In this document: piece by piece, positions 1 through 9,200 of the stretch
Layout: every line of letters begins with the position of its first letter
Position numbering within the stretch: position 1 is the first letter of the stretch
NCBI RefSeq assembly: GCF_000981805.1
Contig: NZ_CP011132.1
Coordinates: 3,038,001 to 3,102,000, forward strand
DNA length: 64,000 nucleotides
Direction of reading: 5' to 3'
Source: Citrobacter amalonaticus Y19
GTDB lineage: Bacteria > Pseudomonadota > Gammaproteobacteria > Enterobacterales > Enterobacteriaceae
Position numbers and translations under genes: made by a program
The notes under the pieces: model-generated
Told to the model about the DNA's origin: nothing
The model's input: only the letters and a program-made list of their open reading frames with translations
The model's database searches: none

Positions 1-637
1 TACGGGTGGAAAGCTGACGCTCAATATCGGTCAGGTTTTCCAGCTTGCGCGTCGTGAGATCGAGCTGTGCCTGAAGGTACTGGTGCTGCTGACGCAACGT
101 ATCCAGATCGCCATCGGTCGTTTGCTGCAGTTTGCTGTAGCGCTGACGTTCTTCGGCGAGCTGGAGCTGCAGCGACTGACCGTCGCGCCAGATCTGATAA
201 AGCGGACGCACCTGCGCCGGAATTTGCGGGCTTAACGCATCCAGTCGCGAGATGTTCTCGCGACGCTCCAGCGGCGTGATTTTGGCATTCGCCAGCAAGA
301 TGCCGCGTTTAAAGGCATTTTGCCAGCTGTCGTCGCTCAGCATACGGGCCTCGCTGCGCGACTGCACCGGCAACAGGCGATCCGCGCAGTCAATGGCGCG
401 CAGCCAGTAAAGGGGATTGCTGTCAGTCGATTGCCCCTGCAATGCCCAGATATCGGTGCACTCAACCGACAGGTAGTCCGCCAGTTGATACGTCGGTAGG
501 ACGTCCAGTGGCGCATCTCCCGTGATGTGTTTCACCACATGCGGCGTACAGCCCATCAGCGCAAGGCAGGGCATTCCCGCCAGGATGACCTGGCGGGAGA
601 ATAAACGTTGGAAAATGTGAACAAAAACGTGTGGCAT
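1..637 (-). CDS. qseG: QseG outer-membrane lipoprotein, 3' part cut by window edge
   Basis: The ATG at 637 opens a frame running off the window start, so the C-terminus is missing. The first 30 residues form a lipoprotein signal with lipobox LALMGC and lipidated Cys30. The visible rest is helical and rich in Gln and Leu, ending in a likely coiled coil. QseG is known as an outer-membrane lipoprotein that contacts the sensor kinase GlrK (QseE) and, in pathogenic E. coli, supports effector translocation. It lies 21 bp downstream of glrK in the same direction, as in E. coli, where glrR follows. Identification rests on near-identity to remembered E. coli QseG. Confidence 0.93.
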   Translation of the reverse strand, partial: MPHVFVHIFQRLFSRQVILAGMPCLALMGCTPHVVKHITGDAPLDVLPTYQLADYLSVECTDIWALQGQSTDSNPLYWLRAIDCADRLLPVQSRSEARMLSDDSWQNAFKRGILLANAKITPLERRENISRLDALSPQIPAQVRPLYQIWRDGQSLQLQLAEERQRYSKLQQTTDGDLDTLRQQHQYLQAQLDLTTRKLENLTDIERQLSTR

Positions 638-658
638 ATTCACCAGGCTTAGCGTTAT

Positions 659-2089
659 TTAATCGTTTTTCGTTGCAGATAACGGCAGTGCTATGCGAAA
701 GCAAACCTCTTGCGCCTGTTCATCGACAAGATACAGCTCCCCCTGCATACGGCGGATACAATCTCTGGCGATGCTCAACCCCAGTCCGCTCCCCTTCACT
801 GCCCCTTTCCGTTGATGACTTCCCTGGAAAAAAGGTTCGAAAATCATGGTTCTTTCCGCTTCAGGGATAGGCGTTCCGGTATTGATAACATCGATATATA
901 CCGTTGTCCCCTGTAAGCGGCTGCGAATACGAATGTTACCGGATTCAGCCCCGTAGTGCACCGCATTGGAATAAAGATTGTCCAGTACGCTCATCAATAA
1001 CATCGGCTCGGCAAGACAGCGTTCTGCCGCCAGTTCAATGTCGGTATGCATCATTTTAGCGCGGGCCGGTAGACTATGAGCGGAAACCACCATATCCACC
1101 AGCGGTTCAATTTCCACGCTTTCCATTTCAATGGCGCTGTCAGCCAGTTTGCGGTTGTAATCAAGCAGTTGTTCAATCAATTTTTGCAGATTGCGGCTGC
1201 TGTCATCAAGAATGTCAACCACCTCTTTTTGTTCCGGCGTCAGCGGCCCCACCACCTGATCCGCCAGCAGTTCGGTCCCTTCCCGCATACTGGCCAGCGG
1301 GGTTTTCAGTTCATGGGAGAGATGGCGCAAAAATTGATGGCGCTGGGATTCAAGCCAGGAGAGGCGCTCGCTCAGCCAGATGATCCGTTGCCCAACGGAA
1401 CGCAGTTCGCGCGGCCCGGCAAAAGTGACGGTATTGCCCAGCGATCGCCCTTCCCCCAGGCGATTGATCATCCGCTCGATGCCCTTTACCGGCCCGATAA
1501 TCATTCGCGTGAACAGCAGCACCATCGCCAGACTCACCAGAAACAGTACCAGCGCCTGCCAGCCGAAGAACTGCCCGCGTTCGGCGATCTCCTGTTGCAA
1601 CTGCTGCCCGCGTGAGAAAACCACGGTACGCGTCGCCTGCACCATTTCGGTATTGGCATTGGCAAACGCTTCCAGTCGTGCAGCGGCGGCGGTATCGGGC
1701 CCGCTGTTATGGCATTGCAGTTGCGCCAGACCGTTCAGGTCCTGACGCAGCGCCTGATACAACTTATCGTCAGGCAGCACGCCCGCATGGGCGTCCAGCA
1801 TTTCGCTGTAGCGTTTGCGCTGGCTCTGATACACCTTCGCCAGCGTCGGATCGTCAAGGACGCAATACTGACGGTAGCTGCGCTCCATCTCCAGCGCGGC
1901 ATTGGTCATCGCCTCGCTGCGGCGCGCGTCGATAAGGGTGGTACGGTTCGTCAGCGCCGCCTGGGCGCTGAGCGCGTTCAGACTTTGCCACGCCTGCCAG
2001 GCGAGGACCAGCAGCGGTAACAGGATCAGCAGGAATGCCAGCGTCACCAGTTGGCGTAATGACCGGGGGAAAACAGACCAGCGCTTCAA
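659..2089 (-). CDS. glrK: GlrK (QseE) sensor histidine kinase
   Basis: 476-aa membrane kinase that phosphorylates GlrR, the sigma-54 activator of glmY. Transmembrane segments lie near residues 15-31 and 177-195, flanking a helical periplasmic sensor. HAMP follows, then the H-box LRHLSHELKTP with phospho-acceptor His259, and an HATPase domain with the GSGLGLS G-box near 433. I use the TTG start at 2089 because homology begins exactly there (xKRWxVFPRSLRQL); an upstream ATG at 2152 would begin beside the glmY terminator. A modest GAGAG lies before the TTG. Order glmY-glrK-qseG is the conserved enterobacterial arrangement. Confidence 0.95.
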   Translation of the reverse strand: MKRWSVFPRSLRQLVTLAFLLILLPLLVLAWQAWQSLNALSAQAALTNRTTLIDARRSEAMTNAALEMERSYRQYCVLDDPTLAKVYQSQRKRYSEMLDAHAGVLPDDKLYQALRQDLNGLAQLQCHNSGPDTAAAARLEAFANANTEMVQATRTVVFSRGQQLQQEIAERGQFFGWQALVLFLVSLAMVLLFTRMIIGPVKGIERMINRLGEGRSLGNTVTFAGPRELRSVGQRIIWLSERLSWLESQRHQFLRHLSHELKTPLASMREGTELLADQVVGPLTPEQKEVVDILDDSSRNLQKLIEQLLDYNRKLADSAIEMESVEIEPLVDMVVSAHSLPARAKMMHTDIELAAERCLAEPMLLMSVLDNLYSNAVHYGAESGNIRIRSRLQGTTVYIDVINTGTPIPEAERTMIFEPFFQGSHQRKGAVKGSGLGLSIARDCIRRMQGELYLVDEQAQEVCFRIALPLSATKND

Positions 2090-2145
2090 TGCGTTACTCT
2101 CACAGGAGATGAATAGGACGATGCTAACTGAGGGGAACGCCAGAT

Positions 2146-2331
2146 ACAACAAAGCCGGGCTGAACCCGGCTTTGTTATGGAATAAGGCGGTGCCTAACTC
2201 GACGTTTCGCCCGATGGTTGATAAAGCAGCGCTATTATCAGATGTTGGACGGCAGGCACCTTGTTGTGCGTCATTCGAAGTTTATGTAGCACGTCCCGAA
2301 GGGGCTGACATAAGAAGGTGAATGAGCCACT
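2146..2331 (-). ncRNA. glmY: GlmY small RNA
   Basis: About 186 nt on the minus strand, beginning AGTGGCTCATT at 2331 and ending in the hairpin AACAAAGCCGGG / CCCGGCTTTGTT at 2148-2176 with a T-rich tail. The 5' sequence, the inner GTCAGCCCCTTCGGGAC stem-loop and the position between purL and glrK match E. coli GlmY. GlmY sequesters the adaptor RapZ, which protects GlmZ and raises GlmS (glucosamine-6-phosphate synthase) synthesis. Boundaries are set by alignment to memory and could be off by a few bases. A 90-codon frame at 2194-2466 crosses it and is not credible as a gene. Confidence 0.92.
2148..2176 (-). terminator. glmY rho-independent terminator
   Basis: A 12-bp inverted repeat AACAAAGCCGGG / CCCGGCTTTGTT with a 5-nt loop. 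On the minus strand the stem ends in a TTTGTTGT tract. It sits between GlmY and the glrK start, so glrK needs readthrough or its own promoter. Confidence 0.9.
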
Positions 2332-2359
2332 GTCTACTATTATGCAGTAACTATGCCAA
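2332..2359 (-). promoter_or_regulatory. glmY promoter, sigma-54 type overlapping a sigma-70 type
   Basis: On the minus strand, TTGGCAT and TGC elements (the GG and GC of a -24/-12 promoter) end about 13 nt before the GlmY start at 2331, with CATAAT overlapping as a possible sigma-70 -10. Overlapping sigma-54/sigma-70 promoters with the same start site are described for E. coli glmY. The exact start is inferred by homology. Confidence 0.75.
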
Positions 2360-2447
2360 TATTGAAAACAATTTATTAACACAATGAATTTGATGAGTTT
2401 TATTGCCAATCCATGTTTCTGGCACTCTGAATAATTTCCAGGCAAAG

Positions 2448-2561
2448 TGTCGCTAATTAGCAACACCTTAAAGAAAACATTTCAGTACTCATATAAATCA
2501 AGCAGTTAAGTGTCTCCATATAGAGACACCTCTTACGCCCGATTGTCGCAATTTACCGACA
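2448..2561. promoter_or_regulatory. Three GlrR boxes upstream of glmY
   Basis: Two perfect TGTC-N10-GACA sites lie at 2511-2528 and 2544-2561. A third near-match, TGTC-N10-AACA, is at 2448-2465. GlrR is known to bind such boxes upstream of glmY to activate sigma-54 RNA polymerase. The box farthest from glmY ends only 13 bp from the stop codon of the retron reverse transcriptase. Confidence 0.88.
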
Positions 2562-2574
2562 CCCCTAACACGCT

Positions 2575-4278
2575 TTATTTCCGCATCAGGAAGTAGAGAA
2601 TTATCGCAATCAGGATTATCCACCATTTCACTGAAGTGCGTGCTGGCTGATGTGCTGGCGCATCAGCGTTCACGGTCCGCGGTGTGTCGTTATTTGGGGA
2701 AGTTGGCGAAGTCACGGATACAGGTCGCCGCATCGCCTGCTTCTGTTGCATTGTGAGTTCCAGTACCGGTGCCGACGGTCCCTGAGCCTGCCACCAGTTA
2801 TCACGCGGTGCTTCGCCACGCGCCGCTTTTGCCCGGAATAATGTCTTGTTCAAGGCAGTAATCCGCCCCGGACGTGTGGCATAGCCAAAACGCCGCTTCA
2901 GGTCGGTAACCTGTTTTTGTAGCGGGATCCCTTTATCGGGTGCTACCTGAGCCACAAAATTCGCGTATCCCTCAAGGCTTGCCATCAGTTCGCCCGCCCC
3001 CCAGCGTTTGCCTTCGATACCATCTTTGGCAATCTGAAATAGCAGAGCGCGAAATCGCTTCAGGGTTTTACGATCCAGCGATGGTTTCTCATTAACCACA
3101 ATCCCGGTCACTTCTTGCTTTTGCGGCTTACGCATCACTCTTGTTTTCTCAGAATGAAGCCTGAACCCTTCATCCTGAACAATCTGCTTACAGCGCCACA
3201 GCAATTGCTGAACGTTGGCTGATTTATCCGCACAGGAAAAGGTCATGTCGTCTGCATAGCGGGTGTAAGTAAACCCAAGCTTGTTTGCCATCCCATGCAT
3301 ACGACTATCAAGACGACGGCAGATAATATTCGAGAGCGCCGGGCTGCTCGGTGCCCCCTGGGGCAAAAAGCGCTCCCCCTGTTGTACAAACCAGTTTTCA
3401 CCGTCCAGGACAACCTGCTCCGCTTCGGGTTCTGTCGTTAACAGAGCAAGTTCCGTGGCAATCTGCTCCGAATAACCCAACTGACGAAACACGCCTTTAA
3501 CCCGGCGATAGTTCACCGTCGGGAAGAAATTCTCCATATCCAGATTAACCACAATCGCCTGATTCACGTGCGGTAGTGCGTTGCTCAGGATACTACGTCC
3601 CGTCACAAAGCCATGTGCGGCATCATGCAGCGGCACACGATTGAGAATATTTTCGAGGATCCAGTATTGAGCTCGCTTCAGACGCGGCATCGGCGCGGAA
3701 ATCAGCCGCTGACCCCCGTTTTTTTTCATAAGAGAAAAACGTCGGTAATGGTTGATACGCGACACCTCTTTCTGAAAGCATAAAAAACGCAGCTCGTTAA
3801 GCGTAATCCCCATCGCGGTTGCCAGCGCCTGACTGTTCGCCAGTTGCGGCAGATGGTGCTGCTGCAATCGGGCGTCATCATGCGTGGTTTCATCGAGGCC
3901 GAAAGAATAACCCGCGCCGAGATAAGTAATTTCTGATCGTTGTTTTTCATGCCACTGTTGCGCACGTTCATAGCGCGCCTTGTTGCGGGCGATTCGCGTC
4001 TGTTCGCGTTTTTCCAGCGCCGCTTTTTTCCGCGCTTTATGCAGCTCCCGCAAGGCTTTTTGCGGATCGCTGTACAACTGCTGCTTCCGCCCCAGTTCGG
4101 CAAGTTGCTTCTCCAACGCCGCCCGTCGGGTAATGAATTCTGTCGTCAGGTCAGGCTTTTCCTGCGTGGCATCCCAAAAACCAAGACGGATCATCTCGGC
4201 CTGGATGTACTCCTCTTTACTGGTTTCGCGGATCCGCTCATAGATTTGCTGACGGGTCAGCTTCGGTGTCTCAGACAT
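2575..4278 (-). CDS. Retron reverse transcriptase (type XIII-like), tail-anchored
   Basis: 567-aa RT expected to copy the adjacent msr-msd RNA into branched msDNA. Residues 1-150 are an unusual charged helical extension, with likely coiled coil about 50-115. The RT domain follows: retron NAxxH as NALPH at 233-237, the first catalytic Asp in LDMENFF (D247), QGAPSSP at 307-313, active-site YADD at 341-344, and the retron VTG at 390-392 in the thumb region. A Pro/Thr-rich linker (about 515-548) leads to a hydrophobic helix at 552-564 and terminal RK, a probable tail anchor. I chose the ATG at 4278: GGGAG lies about 9 nt upstream, and the longer frame (to 4413) would start inside the msd hairpin. 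Group II intron features (maturase X, HNH) are absent. Confidence 0.93.
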   Translation of the reverse strand: MSETPKLTRQQIYERIRETSKEEYIQAEMIRLGFWDATQEKPDLTTEFITRRAALEKQLAELGRKQQLYSDPQKALRELHKARKKAALEKREQTRIARNKARYERAQQWHEKQRSEITYLGAGYSFGLDETTHDDARLQQHHLPQLANSQALATAMGITLNELRFLCFQKEVSRINHYRRFSLMKKNGGQRLISAPMPRLKRAQYWILENILNRVPLHDAAHGFVTGRSILSNALPHVNQAIVVNLDMENFFPTVNYRRVKGVFRQLGYSEQIATELALLTTEPEAEQVVLDGENWFVQQGERFLPQGAPSSPALSNIICRRLDSRMHGMANKLGFTYTRYADDMTFSCADKSANVQQLLWRCKQIVQDEGFRLHSEKTRVMRKPQKQEVTGIVVNEKPSLDRKTLKRFRALLFQIAKDGIEGKRWGAGELMASLEGYANFVAQVAPDKGIPLQKQVTDLKRRFGYATRPGRITALNKTLFRAKAARGEAPRDNWWQAQGPSAPVLELTMQQKQAMRRPVSVTSPTSPNNDTPRTVNADAPAHQPARTSVKWWIILIAIILYFLMRK

Positions 4279-4332
4279 AACGAACACTCCCTGATCGTAA
4301 TGCGGGATAAGATGCGAAGAGTAATGGAAGGG

Positions 4333-4560
4333 ATAGCGGCGTGGCGGATAAGGCCTTCGAAGAGTTCCTGGTACTGAGGTTATCCACTCGACGCAGAGTG
4401 GAGTACCTGTCACTCATTGGCTTCGTTGAAGCCATACTGCAATAGTGACAGGTACTCACACTCTGCCCAGTGAAGATGACATCAGTGACGCGTGGGCAGT
4501 CATAAAACCTGAATGGCGATCCACCATCCGGGATGCAAGGTTTGCTTGCCACGCCGCTAT
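4333..4560 (-). ncRNA. Predicted retron msr-msd RNA
   Basis: Read on the minus strand, a1 at 4560-4548 (ATAGCGGCGTGGC) is exactly complementary to a2 at 4345-4333, the end-pairing expected of a retron RNA. After a1 come small msr-type hairpins: 5 bp at 4549-4545/4539-4535 and 6 bp at 4529-4524/4516-4511. The long msd-type stem pairs 4466-4459 and 4457-4444 with 4414-4401 and 4400-4393, 22 bp broken by one unpaired base at 4458. Its loop holds a 6-bp hairpin (4433-4428/4424-4419). The RNA ends 54 nt before the RT start codon. A candidate branch guanosine is in AAGC just after a1 (G at 4545), which is uncertain. Confidence 0.88.
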
Positions 4561-4568
4561 TGAGGCTC

Positions 4569-4597
4569 AGTATATCAGCAGGGAATGTCCTTTTCAT
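4569..4597 (-). promoter_or_regulatory. Candidate promoter for the msr-msd RNA and RT
   Basis: Minus-strand -10 TATACT (4574-4569) lies 17 bp from -35-like ATGAAA (4597-4592). Initiation about 7 nt on would fall at 4561-4562, precisely at the outer end of a1. The -35 overlaps the stop codon of the SWIM gene. Match quality is moderate (4/6 and 5/6); the position relative to a1 is the main support. Confidence 0.55.
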
Positions 4598-6219
4598 CAT
4601 GCATTTATCCTTGCCGCCTGACGCAGCGCCAGCATATGTTCGCACGGTCCGCGGCGCAGACGGTTCTGATGGAAATAGTGGCAGTTGCACTCTCCTGCCA
4701 TCAGCCGTTGGTCGCCGTCCAGCGTCAGCTTCACCGGATAGCGAATCGCATTGTCCAGCACCGAACCGGTCATTTCTGTGCCTGCTGCATTGCGCTGACA
4801 GTTGTCTACCGTCACCAGTCCGGCGTGGACAAAATTGAACGCTTTCTCCTCCCGTTCATGTCGGAATCGCAACTGCTCTAACGGGATCGGTTCACGACAC
4901 AGCGCCCGGACACGCCAGACATCTTTATTCAGATCGTATAACACCTGCCCGTGTTGGCTGTACGCCGCCAGCGCCGCTTTCACCACGCTCTCCTCCAGTC
5001 GCAGGCTGACCGCCAGCGCGCGGGTGGAGACAAGATGACCGATGCTAAGCGCATGATAAACCCGCTCCAGAGTCATGGCATCGACGTCCTGACGCGGGGC
5101 AAGCAAATCAAAATTTCCCTGTTCTGACCAGTCATTAGCACTCCAACCGGAGAGGCCAAGGGTAAAACTCATCGCGCCTAAATCAGCAATCCAGAACGAA
5201 GGCATCCCATCGCCCAGCAGGCAAACATCAAACTTCTCTGCAACCGGGATCAACCGTTCAAGAATATGCAGTCGCCGCCGTCCCCAGATACGAATCGAAC
5301 GCGGTTGCTCCCCCTGATACACCGAACGCGGACAGACCAGCGTTTCGTTCCACGGCTCGAAAACAATGTTAACGGGCTGCCCCGGAGTCAGCTCAAAACG
5401 CAGTGCTCGTGGTCCGCTGCGCTCTTTTTTTCGCCGCAGACGGTAGCAGATGTTGTGAAGATCCATCGGTTGCAGGCTAAACTTCACCATCGGCAATGTC
5501 ATCGCTGAACTGACCTGTAAAAAACCGCGTACCCAACTATCCGGCAGATCGATTTTTTTCTCTTCGCACTCAATACCATCGGTCTGCACCGCAAAACCCT
5601 CCGGATCGATTTTTAACTGCGTAGGGCGGTAGTCGCGAATTTTTTGAAAGGCCTGATACAACCCTTCGGAATAGTCAATGTTGGTGGTGCCAAAAGCCTG
5701 ATCGCTGATGTTGTCGAAAACATCGTAGTGACAGCTCAGCTTGCCATAACTTGATTCATCCTCAGAAAAGCACTCAAAGAAAACTTCATCGGGATGGACG
5801 GTGATCACCGGATCCAGCACGTACCAGGCATCAATATCTTTTTTAAACAGATAGTTAAAGTAAGCTCTCTGCGCCTGACGATAGGGGGCGAGGACGGTAT
5901 CCGCCTCGCCATTCATTTTTTGCAACGCCTGGCGGATACTGCTAATTTCCTCCCGGATATGCCCTTTTTCAGCAATAAACTCCGCGAGAAGACGCTGTTC
6001 CTCTCCTGCCAGCCAGTTCAGGTATTCGGTGCGGTCTTTAGGTTGAAAACGCAGGTCAGAAATCACGACGTTATGCAGCGCAGAGATGGCTTCGCGAAAT
6101 GCCAGCTTCTGCTTCAACTCGCCGACAAAAAACGCCGGCTGGCGCAGGCTATCTGGCGTAAACGTCAGCCCCTTATCGGAGACGCCACTCTTCCCCTGAT
6201 AGCGATAGTTAACCTGCAT
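4597..6219 (-). CDS. Retron-associated winged-helix SWIM zinc-finger protein (WHSWIM)
   Basis: 540-aa protein, probable accessory or effector of the retron. Residues 1-380 are not recognised. Residues about 384-438 look like a winged-helix fold ending in the strand pair VLYDLNKDVWRVR. The C-terminus carries a SWIM motif, C511-x-C513-x12-C526-x-H528, which should bind zinc; SWIM domains bind nucleic acid or protein. The ATG at 6219 has AAGGAG 7 nt upstream; an ATG at 6255 lacks this. The start overlaps the upstream WGR gene by 11 bp, so translation is probably coupled. The biochemical role is unknown; the type XIII label comes from its partners. Confidence 0.85.
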   Translation of the reverse strand: MQVNYRYQGKSGVSDKGLTFTPDSLRQPAFFVGELKQKLAFREAISALHNVVISDLRFQPKDRTEYLNWLAGEEQRLLAEFIAEKGHIREEISSIRQALQKMNGEADTVLAPYRQAQRAYFNYLFKKDIDAWYVLDPVITVHPDEVFFECFSEDESSYGKLSCHYDVFDNISDQAFGTTNIDYSEGLYQAFQKIRDYRPTQLKIDPEGFAVQTDGIECEEKKIDLPDSWVRGFLQVSSAMTLPMVKFSLQPMDLHNICYRLRRKKERSGPRALRFELTPGQPVNIVFEPWNETLVCPRSVYQGEQPRSIRIWGRRRLHILERLIPVAEKFDVCLLGDGMPSFWIADLGAMSFTLGLSGWSANDWSEQGNFDLLAPRQDVDAMTLERVYHALSIGHLVSTRALAVSLRLEESVVKAALAAYSQHGQVLYDLNKDVWRVRALCREPIPLEQLRFRHEREEKAFNFVHAGLVTVDNCQRNAAGTEMTGSVLDNAIRYPVKLTLDGDQRLMAGECNCHYFHQNRLRRGPCEHMLALRQAARINA

Positions 6220-9200
6220 GGCACGCTCCTTGTGCGGATGGGGCAACGATTTCAAGCGGTAAGTTGAGATGCGGATAGTGTTTTTGCAGTTGCAGCATCG
6301 CTTTTATCAGCGGCGCTTTGTCTTTTTGCACCACGGTTAAAGAGAGACGGGTCAACAACTCCCCCACCATTTCCAGAACCTGTGGGCTGATGGCAGCCTG
6401 CTGCGACAGAAATGCCAGCGTGCGATCTTTGGCGATACGGCCTCGATTAACCTGCGACAAAATCGCCAGGAAACACGGCTTCAGCGCCAGGATAACCTGC
6501 GGTTTTCCGGCAGCGTATTCCTGGAAAAAGTGCGTCACAAACGTCTGTACCGTCACCGACGGATGCTGGCTCAGCTTCAGCAAATAGGTTTCCCCTTGCT
6601 CACGCTGGAAGAAGATTTGCAACAGCTCACGTCCATATGCCTGTACATCCTCACGCTGGCTGTCACACAGGTTCACAATCAAATCCGGCGTCCAGGTTTG
6701 CGGCGGATAATGCTGGCGGAAATAGGCGAAACCAAATTCGCGTGTCTTCGGCCAGTCGCTTTCCAACAACTCCAGAGAGATGCCGCTTTGTTCTCGTGCT
6801 ATATCAACATGCTGTTCAAACGCGGCCAGCGCATAGTCACGAAAACGATGATCCGGATGACTGGCCAGCACCACCCACTGTCTGACACTCAACTCCCTCG
6901 CAGGGCGGGCGCACAGGATCATGTACCCCAGCGATTGTGCCGCCAACGACCGGGCCTGAATCAGTCTCCAGAGCGTATCTTTATCCAGTATTTCCAGACA
7001 TGCTTTCAGTTGTTGAGTGATGAATGTCAGCAACGCCTGATGTACACCGTCTTGCGCCTCTTTCTGGAACAACAATGGGAACAAGGCGGCAAAAACAGTC
7101 GGCGCATAATCCTGTGCCAACCGCCCTAAAAGCGTATAACACGCCTGCTGCTCTGCCGATTCACCACAACTTAATAACGCAACGAGCTGTGGGAGTTGCA
7201 GAAGTAACCTCTCCGGACTCTGTTTGCCCATCAGCGCAATCCCTGTTGCACGTATCGCCGCGATGGATGAATGATGGAGATGCGCGATCAGTTCCTGAGG
7301 AAGTTCCTCTGCGGTGAAGTGACTGCTGACCAGTAACTCCGCAGCCAGAAGTTGCACGCCAACATCCGGATGGTCAAACAACACACGTAACGAATCGAGC
7401 GTCAGTTGCAACATCATCAGGTTCAGATGGCTGGTGATACACACCGCCAGCCATTGCGCATGTTCTGTGGAAAAATGAGTGTGCGCGGCACTCAGCTGCG
7501 GGAACAATACCCTCGCCAGCGCGTCTGCCTGCATCGCCGTCAACGGTCGCTGGCTTAAGCGCCCACTCAGCCAACTGCGAATTTCCGCATCATCAGACAG
7601 TAGCAGCGCCGTGACCAGCGTCGCGTCATCGAGCAAAACACTCATGCTGTTAAGCTGAGTCAGCGCCAGAGTGCGCGCTGGCAAATACGGACTGCGTATC
7701 AGCGCCAGAAGCAACTCACCGCTCAGTGGACGTCCGGCCAGTAACGACAGGACAAACGCAGAAATCGCCGGAGAGGGCCGAACCAGCAGTTGCGCCAGGT
7801 GTTGATCCGTTAGCGCCCGGCAGAACGCGGTATTCTCTTGCAATGCCCGTAACGCAAAGGTACAGACAACGTCACTATCACTTTTCAGTAATAACGTCAG
7901 CAACGCGTCCGGTCGCTGATCCCACAACTGCGGGAAAGCCTCACCGCGAATCGTGTCTTCATCGTCAGCCAACCGGATCCACAGCGGCTTCTGACGGTGG
8001 CGTTGATAGTGTGGATTTTGCGCCCGCAGAATGGCGTTCCAGGCAAACAGATGCGCATCGGCCGCGTAGGTTCCACCGTAGATTTGTCTTTCGGGTAGCA
8101 ACCCTGACTCGCAAAACTGCAACAGGACAGCGCAGGCCATATCCACATACCGCGTGTCGTTACGCGCGCCCAGGCGACGAAGCGCTCGCCAGCTACGACG
8201 GCGCAGGTAATTGCGTGTTTTTCGCGAATACGCCAGTCGGCTATCGGCACGCAGAAACTCGGCGCTGGGTTTGATGTAGCCAGCGCCATCCAGATACACA
8301 CCGTCCCACCCTGCGTCGAAAAACTCACGCGTCGTGTCAAAGCGCCAGGCCAACAGGGCAAACATCGGTGCATCCAGGCGAAACTCCGCCATTTTGAACA
8401 GGTAGCGAACACCTTTGAAGAGAGTCGGTCGCAACGGTAAGGTCGTGAGCAGTCGCATCAGGCTTTGATGCAGAGGCGCACTGTCCAGCGCGACCAGATA
8501 CAGCGTTTTCAGTAACCCACTGGCATCAGGATTTCGTTCGCTGACAAACTGGTTTAGCAGTGCATCCAGCGAGACGCTGTCATTGCGGGTAATTGCCGAG
8601 GCCAGTTCATTGGGTAATGTTGCGATCAATTGTTCTTTTTGCAGGGCTATCTCATCATCATCGCCAAGACGCAGCCACACCTCGTGTGCCAGGTTACGCA
8701 GCGGCAGCGATTCGCTGGTCAGGAAGCCCTTCACTGTTGCCTGGTTGCGGGCATCGCCAGCCCGCCCGAGGGTCCATAAGCGAACGTAGTTTTCCAGCCA
8801 GTGATGTTGCGGGTTAAGTCCTTTTTCCAGCCACGCTGCCAGAGCGACATCGGGTTGTTGCGGCAGTCGCCAGATGCAACGGGCGCGCTGTGTACTCTCT
8901 TTGAGTTCGTCGATTTGGCACAGCATTGCAGGTAACGAAAAAGACGAGGGAGAATGGCGGGATGACGACGTAGGGGAAGTGGCTTCGCGGTAGCCTTTGT
9001 TGGTTTTAGAGACAACAATACTGTTGAAGATGGCTTCCGCCTGAGCTAAATCAACCGGAGCGGGGGTTTTGGTCCCTTCCCGTAAGCGGCTGCCGCGTCG
9101 TCCATAGCGAAAATTAACCCAGTAACGGTCAATATCACCACTTTGTTGTTCACAAAGATCGACCTCGTAAACTTTGTCCGAGGTTCCTTGCATAAAAAAC

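Noticed and set aside
2194..2466. 90-codon minus-strand frame
   Set aside because: It runs through the glmY promoter and RNA; no RBS and no family resemblance.
2575..4278. Group II intron maturase
   Set aside because: No maturase or HNH domain and no intron ribozyme ends; NAxxH and VTG plus the a1/a2 RNA fit a retron.
4279..4413. 45-codon N-terminal extension of the RT frame
   Set aside because: It would translate through a2 and the msd stem; the ATG at 4278 has a good RBS and begins the conserved-looking protein.
6220..6255. Upstream ATG at 6255 for the SWIM gene
   Set aside because: No RBS before it, while AAGGAG stands 7 nt before the ATG at 6219.
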